DNA of 5,635 nt, taken from positions 1-5,635 of the forward strand of contig JAHINX010000056.1 of the NCBI GenBank assembly GCA_018895765.1, written 5' to 3'. Numbering within the stretch: position 1 is the first letter of the stretch; the number at the start of each line of letters is the position of its first letter. This document shows, piece after piece, positions 1-4,387 of this stretch. Both the position numbers and the translations under genes were made by a program. The DNA comes from Patescibacteria group bacterium (GTDB lineage: Bacteria; Patescibacteriota; Patescibacteriia; GCA-002772895). The notes beneath the pieces were generated by a model, which saw only the letters and a list, made by a program, of their open reading frames with translations, was not told where the DNA came from and did not search any database.

Positions 1-1
1 A

Positions 2-91
2 TTCCGTGATAAAATGCTAAAATTTGTAAAATTCCTCTTTGGGCTTTGGTGCTGGGGTCCGATTCCTGTCGGGGCACTGGCGATAGCGTAA
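2..91 (+). CDS. 3' end of an unidentified protein gene (partial)
   Basis: Only this forward frame is open from the window edge to a TAA stop at 89-91. It gives 29 residues ending ...GPIPVGALAIA, a Trp/Phe/Leu-rich hydrophobic tail after a few basic residues (FRDKMLKFVKF). A strong hairpin terminator begins 8 bases after the stop, which supports a real gene ending here. The tail could be a C-terminal membrane segment, but I do not recognise the family. The start lies outside the window. An ATG at 14-16 is in frame but has no reason to be the true start. With so few codons a chance open frame is possible, so confidence is moderate. Confidence 0.45.
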   Translation, partial: FRDKMLKFVKFLFGLWCWGPIPVGALAIA

Positions 92-98
92 ATATAAT

Positions 99-127
99 AA
101 AAATAGCTTATAGATAGGCTATTTTTT
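99..127 (+). terminator. Rho-independent terminator, possibly bidirectional
   Basis: AAAAATAGC (99-107) pairs with GCTATTTTT (118-126). The stem can extend inward by TTA/TAG (one G-U pair) to about 12 pairs, closing a TAGA loop. The 3' arm runs into a T tract (122-127) and the 5' arm begins with A's, so it could also stop transcription coming from the right. It lies 8 bases after the TAA at 89-91 and shields the origin-like region from read-through. Confidence 0.75.
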
Positions 128-196
128 GTTTTGGTGGCCATATTTTACTTTTGTTTTTATATGTTTAACTAAGATTTTACAATTGTTTCTTAATGA

Positions 197-212
197 AGTT
201 TCATGTGAAACA
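197..212. promoter_or_regulatory. parS: parS site 1 (ParB binding)
   Basis: AGTTTCATGTGAAACA matches the widely conserved ParB target TGTTTCACGTGAAACA at 14 of 16 positions and keeps both GTTTCA/TGAAAC half-sites. ParB loads on such sites near the origin and acts with ParA and SMC in chromosome segregation. A second, fully symmetric copy lies about 270 bases to the right, which makes chance an unlikely explanation. Confidence 0.8.
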
Positions 213-295
213 TAGGGCTAATGGTCTAGCTGGTTAATCGATATGATATTCACCCGTTGTTTGTTAATAACTTTTTATATATTTATAAGAAAGTT

Positions 296-316
296 CTAAT
301 TTTAGATAAAAATTAG
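296..316. repeat. Small A+T-rich hairpin
   Basis: CTAATTTT (296-303) is the exact reverse complement of AAAATTAG (309-316), with a 5-base loop between. No T tract follows, so it is not a terminator. It sits between the two parS sites in the A+T-rich part of the origin candidate and has no assigned role. Confidence 0.4.
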
Positions 317-325
317 AGACACCAA

Positions 326-346
326 TTGTTTATAACTTGTTTATAA
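326..346. repeat. Tandem direct repeat TTGTTTATAA, possible unwinding element
   Basis: TTGTTTATAA occurs at 326-335 and again at 337-346, an 11-base period (about one helical turn), inside a nearly pure A/T tract. Short A+T-rich direct repeats of this kind are found in origin unwinding elements. With only two copies in A+T-rich DNA, the functional reading is tentative. Confidence 0.35.
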
Positions 347-464
347 TTTTTTACAAAGTAGCCGTTTTATAATTTATTGTCGTACGTTTTTGTTAAACAT
401 TTAAATGATAACTTAATTTTTATTGATGTTAAGTTTAAGAGAATCTTATTTTTTTAAGTTTATT

Positions 465-482
465 ATGTTTCATATGAAACAT
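465..482. promoter_or_regulatory. parS: parS site 2 (ParB binding), perfect palindrome
   Basis: ATGTTTCATATGAAACAT is a perfect 18-base palindrome. Its inner 16 bases differ from consensus TGTTTCACGTGAAACA only at the two central positions (CG to TA). It shares the GTTTCA/TGAAAC half-sites with site 1 at 197-212, and both sites have T at the eighth base, which suggests a lineage-specific consensus. The AAGGA of a possible small gene begins 1 base after its right end. Confidence 0.85.
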
Positions 483-495
483 AAGGATACAAAAA

Positions 496-594
496 ATGTT
501 TTTATTAGTGTTTTTTATTTTTTATTTAAATATTATGCGTCGTAAAATATGGAGAATCTTGTTTAATGCAAGCCGGCGGAAAATATACAAATAA
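496..594 (+). CDS. Possible 32-residue basic membrane peptide
   Basis: ATG at 496 opens 32 codons ending at TAA 592-594. An AAGGA (483-487) lies 8 bases before the ATG, a good Shine-Dalgarno match at normal spacing. The peptide has a hydrophobic start (MFLLVFFIFYLNI) followed by a basic, amphipathic part with two RRKI motifs (MRRKIWRILF, SRRKIYK). That is the shape of small membrane peptides, including some type I toxins, but such shapes also arise by chance in A+T-rich DNA. No promoter or antisense RNA partner was recognised, and the frame lies inside the origin candidate just right of parS site 2. I do not recognise a family. Confidence 0.22.
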   Translation: MFLLVFFIFYLNIMRRKIWRILFNASRRKIYK

Positions 595-642
595 TTGCAT
601 CTTTTTTGATTTTTTTATACAGTAAACGGTTTTAATCTTTTT

Positions 643-651
643 TGTGGATAA
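643..651 (-). promoter_or_regulatory. DnaA box 1 (perfect)
   Basis: TGTGGATAA is the exact complement of the strong DnaA box TTATCCACA. A run of five G's (655-659) follows 3 bases later, and then a very A+T-rich tract (roughly 660-711). This recalls the box, GC cluster and melting region order of Bacillus-type unwinding systems. Confidence 0.75.
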
Positions 652-763
652 GTAGGGGGAGATGTTTTAGATTCTGATATCTTATTTTTAAATATTTTAT
701 ATTTTTGCTCTTGAAAGTACTCTGACGTACTGGACTTACAGCTATTTTTTGAATTTTTCGTTA

Positions 764-772
764 TGTGGATAA
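764..772 (-). promoter_or_regulatory. DnaA box 2 (perfect)
   Basis: This is a second exact TGTGGATAA, in the same orientation as box 1, which lies 121 bases to the left. A one-mismatch copy starts 12 bases further right, so the two may be bound together. Confidence 0.75.
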
Positions 773-775
773 AAT

Positions 776-784
776 TGGGGATAA
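776..784 (-). promoter_or_regulatory. Weak DnaA box (one mismatch)
   Basis: TGGGGATAA differs from TGTGGATAA at one base and repeats box 2 at a 12-base offset in the same orientation. Its G run (777-780) sits after box 2 much as the five G's sit after box 1. Confidence 0.45.
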
Positions 785-821
785 CTTGTTGAAAGTCAAG
801 ACTAGTTTAGACAAAGAGAAA

Positions 822-835
822 TCCACAGCTGTGGA
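822..835. repeat. Perfect palindrome made of two inverted DnaA-box cores
   Basis: TCCACAGCTGTGGA is a perfect 14-base palindrome. Each half carries the TCCACA core of the DnaA box, so ATCCACA (821-827) and its mirror TGTGGA (830-835) are divergent partial boxes. It may be a head-to-head DnaA site, or an operator for the promoter at 896-924. The flanks do not complete either full box. Confidence 0.5.
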
Positions 836-846
836 ATGTATTTTTG

Positions 847-869
847 ATTCTTAAGAATTTAGCTAAATT
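847..869. repeat. Two overlapping perfect palindromes upstream of the promoter
   Basis: ATTCTTAAGAAT (847-858) and AATTTAGCTAAATT (856-869) are each perfect palindromes and share three bases. They end 26 bases before the -35 box at 896, where activator or repressor dimers commonly bind. In A+T-rich DNA the 12-base one could be chance; the 14-base one is less likely to be. Confidence 0.35.
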
Positions 870-895
870 TAAACAAATATGTCTAGTACCTCTGA

Positions 896-924
896 TTGAC
901 ATATAATGTAGATCTTGATATAAT
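896..924 (+). promoter_or_regulatory. Consensus sigma-70 promoter
   Basis: A perfect -35 TTGACA (896-901) and a perfect -10 TATAAT (919-924) are separated by exactly 17 bases (902-918). Transcription should start around 931. It points toward the surface protein gene at 1118 and would give a leader of about 187 bases. Two exact consensus hexamers at ideal spacing predict high unregulated strength unless DnaA or another protein acts on the palindromes and boxes just upstream. Confidence 0.85.
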
Positions 925-930
925 ATATAT

Positions 931-1117
931 TAGAAATACTTTTAGAGAAGAGGGATGGAAAGTCATTTATGGTGTTTTTGTACTCCATTTTGTGGCTTTC
1001 CGCCCTTATTTTTTTACCAAAAGGGGCCGAGAGTCTAGGGTGCCCTGGACTTTCAGAAGAAAAGTTAAAAATAAAAAAGACTTTATTAACAGCTAGAAAA
1101 AAGGTTTATCCACAAGT
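931..1117 (+). promoter_or_regulatory. Long structured 5' leader, possible riboregulator
   Basis: The predicted transcript contains three adjacent hairpins. The first pairs 957-964 with 994-1001, with an inner ATGG/CCAT helix (969-972/985-988). The second pairs 1002-1007 with 1022-1027. The third pairs 1029-1039 with 1044-1054 (11 pairs, two G-U, GTGC loop). ACTTTT (938-943) can pair with AAAAGT (1060-1065) to close all three. GAAAGTC (958-964) can instead pair perfectly with GACTTTC (1048-1054), breaking hairpins 1 and 3, so two exclusive folds are possible. No known riboswitch, 6S or RNase P signature was recognised. The frame across 896-1096 would start inside the promoter and is not considered coding. 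Confidence 0.4.
1106..1114 (+). promoter_or_regulatory. DnaA box 3 (perfect), just before the start codon
   Basis: TTATCCACA is an exact strong DnaA box, oriented opposite to boxes 1 and 2. It ends 3 bases before the ATG at 1118, between the AAAAAAGG (1097-1104) that must serve as ribosome-binding site and the start codon. It may be the right border of the origin or a DnaA-controlled roadblock for the gene downstream. It could also be fortuitous, but it makes three perfect boxes within 472 bases. Confidence 0.6.
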
Positions 1118-4100
1118 ATGAGCAAGCTAATCGGGAAAAAAATTAATATTGCAATTTTGGCGCTACAGATAGTTGCCCTTGTTTTATTTATTATATATCC
1201 AGTACAAGCTACTAGCTTAGATTCTAGTAACTATCGCGTAGTTGATTATGACGTAGACCTTGGCGGATCAAGGAGCACTTCGACTAACTACACGATGGTT
1301 GGTGATATTGGTCTTTTTATTACTGCAGTAAGTTCAACACCTGAAGAAGAGGGTGGAGGCGAAGAACCTGGTGGAGGCGGAGAAGAACCACCACCACCGC
1401 CACCACCAGACACAACCCCGCCGGTTATTTCAGGCGTAAGCGCAATAAACATCACACAAACTGGAGCGACGATTATTTGGAACACAGACGAAGTGGCCGA
1501 TTCGCTCGTAGAATACGGACTTACGCCAGCTTATGGAGGTTCGGTAGCAAGCTCTACTCTTCTACTGGGCCATAGCTTGAATTTGATAAGCCTTTTGCCG
1601 GAAACACTTTATCATTTTCGGGTAAAGTCTAAAGACGCAAGCCTAAATCAAGCAACTTCTCTAGATTACACATTTACGACTTTGGCTGTGGTTGATATTA
1701 CTTCGCCCATAATTTCCAATATTCGTGTTTTAAATATCACCGGGACAAGCGCGACGGTGCTTTGGGACACGAATGAACCAGCAACAAGCAGAGTCGATTA
1801 TGGTGAAACAATCAACTATGGGTCAACGCTTACGTCAAGCACGCTTGTGACGTCGCATCAAATACAGCTAACCAGCCTGACGCCGGATACGCTTTATCAT
1901 TTTCGGGTCGCTTCAACCGACGCCGTAAATAATACTGCGTTATCTTCAGATCGGACATTTAGAACCTTGGATACGATACCGCCGGTGATATCGAATATTC
2001 AAGTAATAAATATTACGAACAATAGCGCGACTATAACATGGGTCACTAACGAAGCAACAACATCACGGATTTTTTACAGGAGGCAGGGGACGATCCCGTA
2101 TTTAGTTTTTACTGATGATAATTTACTTGTATCGCACTTTAATACTTTAACTGGTCTTATTGCCAACGTAGCTTATGAGTTTTATATCATAGCCCAAGAC
2201 GCAAGCGGAAATACAGCGCAATCTTCAACTCAGTTATTTAGAACCTTACCTGATAATGTTCCGCCGGCAAATATACAAAACTTTACCGCTACCCCGGACG
2301 ATACTTTAAATGTTTTGACTTGGCAAAATCCGACAAATCCGGATTATCTCGGCGTGTATATCGTTGCTTCAACAAGTACTTACCCGATGAATGTTAGAGA
2401 GGGAAGGGTTGTCTATGTTGGTCCGGGCGTTTCTTTTACAGATACGGAACTCACTAATGGGACAAAATATTATTACACAGGCTTTGCTTATGATACGTCT
2501 CTAAATTATGCCTCGGGCGCTATTACAGACGGAACGCCTTTTGGTCTGGAAGAGGAAATACCGGAAGAGGAAGAGGAAATACCGGAAATTGAAATTCCAT
2601 CTATAAATCTTGGAGCTGTTTCATTTTTTGTAGCGCAGAGAACGATTAGAATTTACCCTGATGCAGACGATACTGTCCAAACTCTTGTAGGGGTAACGCT
2701 TAGTATTTCAGTTGACGAATTGAATGTTCCTACGGAAACGAAATTTATAACTTTGCGTCTTAATAATTCTAGCTATCTCTTAAAGCTACGGGATGATGGA
2801 ACGGCATACGATACAGACATTCTTTTACCAGGTACGCCGGGATTTTATCAGGGCGAGATAACTTTTGTTTTTACCGATACGCAACAAATAGTTTCGTTTG
2901 GAGTAAGCGTAAAAGAAAAAGGAATTATATTTGAAACAACCGACCAGGGCGTAGTGCCTTTGGATGGCGCAACGATAACTCTCTATGAGTTGCAGGATAA
3001 TTCGTGGATCCTATGGTCAGGCTCAAACTATTTTCAGACAAACCCAACGGTTACTTCGCAAGGAGGATCGTATAGTTTTCTTGTGCCGAATGGAACCTAT
3101 TATCTCAAAGCGACGAAAAATGGTTATCGCGACAATATCACAGCAAGATTTAATGTGACGAGAAATTATATTAATCAATCATTAGAGCTTTTGATAAAGC
3201 CGAAGACATTTGAAGAGGTAATAAATCCGGAAGCATCACTTACGGAAAATGTTGTTGCCGTTACACAAAATATTGTGGAGAAAACCGATTATACGAGAAA
3301 AATAGTTCAAGAGGAAGTTATTCAATTTGCGCAAAATCCTGCAGTGGAGCGTGTAAACAATAATTTGGCGGCGCCAACTTTAGTTTCAGTGGCAATTATA
3401 AACGCGGCAACGGCAATTCCTTTTCTAAACCTTTGGACCTATCTGCAATATCTTTTAACACAGCCCCTTTTGTTTTTTAAACGGAAAAAAAGAAAGGCCT
3501 GGGGAATTGTCTACAATGCATTTACCAAACTTCCGATTGATTTGGCGATTGTCCGTTTAATAGAAGCAAAAACAAAAAGAATTCTACGCACCGTTGTTAC
3601 CGATAAGCAAGGCAGGTATGTTCTTTTTTCACCAAAAGGAACTTTAAAAATGACTTCAACAAAGGCTGGCTTTCAATTTCCATCAACATATTTGAAGGGT
3701 AAAAGAGAGGACGAGGCATATATTGATCTTTATTTTGGTGATCAATTTGTCACCAAACAAGATGGTCAGGCCGTAACCTTTAACATTCCAATGGATCCGA
3801 TCGGCGAGAAGGTATCCTTGCGCAAGCTCATTTTGAAACGCGCTTTCAAAGGTTTGCAGTTTGGACTTTCTCTTAGCGGAATAGTGTTGACGACAGTTTC
3901 GTTGATTATTTCACCGAACATAAAAATAGCATTATTTCTTATATTGCATATCGCACTTTTTGTTTTATTTTTACGCCTTGCTAAACCTACCAAATTCAAA
4001 AAATGGGGTGTTGTCCGCGATGCGGAAACCGGCAAGCCGATTAGGAATGCGGTTGTACGCTTATTTGAACCAGAATATAACAAATTGCTTGGAACTCAAA

Positions 4101-4270
4101 TTACAGACAGCAAGGGAAGGTATGCGTTTTTAGTAGGCAGAAACATTTATTATTTAACTTTTGAACACGCCGGATTCAAGATGTTGAAAACCAAGAATAT
4201 TGATACAAGAACAAAGGCAAAGGCAGGAATAATTACAGAGAAAGTGAAGATGGAGAAGAAAAAAACATGA
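1118..4270 (+). CDS. Large membrane-anchored surface protein with FN3-like and carboxypeptidase-regulatory-like modules
   Basis: This 1050-residue protein starts at ATG 1118. A signal peptide (1-31, basic then hydrophobic, likely cut after PVQA) supports this start. The AAAAAAGG at 1097-1104 is a distant ribosome-binding site, 13 bases away. In order come a short motif seen after signal peptides in Parcubacteria surface proteins (34-66), a Gly/Glu/poly-Pro linker (75-98) and FN3-like modules at about 98-189, 193-284, 285-377 and 379-467. Then follow an acidic linker (478-494), an Ig-like region (about 495-600) and a carboxypeptidase-regulatory-like domain (about 600-692). Membrane segment 1 lies near 755-787 and is followed by KRKKRK (788-793). 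Two more regulatory-like modules (795-860, 963-1028) flank membrane segments at 913-931 and 935-952. Positive-inside rules put those two modules in the cytoplasm. There are no catalytic motifs, so adhesion or an envelope scaffold is inferred. Confidence 0.88.
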   Translation: MSKLIGKKINIAILALQIVALVLFIIYPVQATSLDSSNYRVVDYDVDLGGSRSTSTNYTMVGDIGLFITAVSSTPEEEGGGEEPGGGGEEPPPPPPPDTTPPVISGVSAINITQTGATIIWNTDEVADSLVEYGLTPAYGGSVASSTLLLGHSLNLISLLPETLYHFRVKSKDASLNQATSLDYTFTTLAVVDITSPIISNIRVLNITGTSATVLWDTNEPATSRVDYGETINYGSTLTSSTLVTSHQIQLTSLTPDTLYHFRVASTDAVNNTALSSDRTFRTLDTIPPVISNIQVINITNNSATITWVTNEATTSRIFYRRQGTIPYLVFTDDNLLVSHFNTLTGLIANVAYEFYIIAQDASGNTAQSSTQLFRTLPDNVPPANIQNFTATPDDTLNVLTWQNPTNPDYLGVYIVASTSTYPMNVREGRVVYVGPGVSFTDTELTNGTKYYYTGFAYDTSLNYASGAITDGTPFGLEEEIPEEEEEIPEIEIPSINLGAVSFFVAQRTIRIYPDADDTVQTLVGVTLSISVDELNVPTETKFITLRLNNSSYLLKLRDDGTAYDTDILLPGTPGFYQGEITFVFTDTQQIVSFGVSVKEKGIIFETTDQGVVPLDGATITLYELQDNSWILWSGSNYFQTNPTVTSQGGSYSFLVPNGTYYLKATKNGYRDNITARFNVTRNYINQSLELLIKPKTFEEVINPEASLTENVVAVTQNIVEKTDYTRKIVQEEVIQFAQNPAVERVNNNLAAPTLVSVAIINAATAIPFLNLWTYLQYLLTQPLLFFKRKKRKAWGIVYNAFTKLPIDLAIVRLIEAKTKRILRTVVTDKQGRYVLFSPKGTLKMTSTKAGFQFPSTYLKGKREDEAYIDLYFGDQFVTKQDGQAVTFNIPMDPIGEKVSLRKLILKRAFKGLQFGLSLSGIVLTTVSLIISPNIKIALFLILHIALFVLFLRLAKPTKFKKWGVVRDAETGKPIRNAVVRLFEPEYNKLLGTQITDSKGRYAFLVGRNIYYLTFEHAGFKMLKTKNIDTRTKAKAGIITEKVKMEKKKT
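1409..2248 (+). repeat. Three tandem FN3-like module repeats
   Basis: Residues 98-189, 193-284 and 285-377 of the surface protein align along their lengths. Each has a D-x-x-x-P-x-I-S start, a V/I-N-I-T strand and a S/GATxxW strand. Each also has a T-N/D-E turn, an SR/SL-x-x-Y-x motif, an L-YHFRV-like strand with DA-x-x-N, and ends in F-x-TL. The first two copies share 17 identical bases encoding LYHFRV (1607-1623 and 1892-1908), so that pair looks like the younger duplication. The third is more divergent (AYEFYI). A fourth, distant module follows at 2252-2518. Confidence 0.8.
3500..4201 (+). repeat. Duplicated carboxypeptidase-regulatory-like module split by two membrane segments
   Basis: Residues 795-860 and 963-1028 share the pattern W-G-V/I-V, then A-x-T-x-x-P-I, A-x-V-R-L-x-E, T-D-x-x-G-R-Y and finally A-G-F, at nearly constant spacing. 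Each is preceded by lysine-rich residues (KRKKRKA, KFKK). An extracellular relative with G-x-Y-S-F-L-V-P-N-G-T-Y-Y-L occurs at about 650-663. The membrane hairpin 913-952 separates the copies, so the duplicated unit may have included a membrane segment. Confidence 0.7.
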
Positions 4271-4272
4271 GA

Positions 4273-4304
4273 ATTGTTATATTGTTAAATTGTTATATTG
4301 CTAC
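4273..4304. repeat. Four tandem octamers of ATTGTTAW type
   Basis: Four head-to-tail 8-base units start at 4273, 4281, 4289 and 4297. The first three read ATTGTTAT, ATTGTTAA and ATTGTTAT, and the fourth is changed to ATTGCTAC. They begin 2 bases after the TGA stop of the surface protein gene and run into the left arm of the palindrome at 4289-4371. Such tandem units may grow or shrink by slippage. Confidence 0.65.
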
Positions 4305-4371
4305 GGCTCCCTTCGGTCGCCGATTAGAAAAAATAAGCGAGCCGAAGGCGAAGCGCCAGCAATATGACAAT
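4289..4371. repeat. Long imperfect palindrome in the intergenic gap (REP/MITE-like)
   Basis: The left arm 4289-4302 pairs with 4358-4371 over 14 positions with a single G-U. Inside, CGGCTC (4304-4309) is complementary to GAGCCG (4339-4344), GGCG/CGCC (4347-4350/4354-4357) forms a short hairpin, and CGGC/GCCG (4304-4307/4319-4322) offers an alternative. The middle is GC-rich against A+T-rich flanks. There is no T tract after the 3' arm, so an intrinsic terminator is not supported. A dispersed palindromic repeat or a small non-autonomous element is the likeliest class. It fills most of the gap between the two surface protein genes and ends 16 bases before the next start codon. Confidence 0.55.
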
Positions 4372-4387
4372 GCGTGAATAAATTTAT

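Larger units (their letters stand above)
128..895. other. oriC: Candidate chromosomal replication origin region (oriC)
   Basis: This is about 770 bases of extremely A+T-rich DNA with no convincing long gene. It holds two perfect 9-base DnaA boxes (643-651, 764-772), one single-mismatch box (776-784) and an inverted pair of box cores (822-835). A further perfect box lies just outside at 1106-1114. Two ParB-type parS palindromes, typical of origin-proximal DNA, lie at 197-212 and 465-482. Very A+T-rich tracts, for example 264-290, 326-360 and 666-705, could serve as the unwinding element. DnaA boxes and parS together in a long intergenic stretch are characteristic of bacterial origins. The usual neighbours (dnaA, dnaN, rpmH) are not visible, so the call rests on sites only. 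GC skew of the whole replicon would settle it. Confidence 0.72.

Noticed and set aside
46..76. tRNA-like T-arm on the forward strand (GGTCCGATTCC... GGGGCA)
   Set aside because: The T-stem does not pair, no matching 5' acceptor strand appears about 70 bases upstream, and no CCA follows. The same bases read as an open frame ending before a terminator.
955..1038. 27-codon leader peptide frame (ATG 955 to TAG 1036-1038)
   Set aside because: The purine-rich stretch GAGAAGAGGG abuts the ATG with no spacing, and the frame lies across the leader hairpins. An attenuation-type peptide cannot be excluded, but nothing positive supports it.
896..1096. 66-codon forward frame starting at TTG
   Set aside because: Its start codon is the first three bases of the -35 box and its first codons span the promoter, so the transcript would not contain them. 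It has no in-frame ATG, no ribosome-binding site, and its composition follows the hairpins of the leader.
1288..1485. Reverse-strand open frame with Gly/Ser/Pro runs
   Set aside because: It is the complement of the Gly/Glu/poly-Pro linker of the surface protein. The low-complexity forward codons create it.
3766..4083. Reverse-strand 105-codon open frame
   Set aside because: It lies wholly inside the large forward gene, opposite membrane segments and a duplicated module that are clearly coding on the forward strand.
4273..4304. CRISPR-like array
   Set aside because: The units are 8 bases long and directly abutting, with no spacers. It is a simple tandem repeat.
4289..4371. Intrinsic terminator for the 1118-4270 gene
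   Set aside because: The stem is long, but no T tract follows the 3' arm and the loop region is large, so termination is not supported by sequence.
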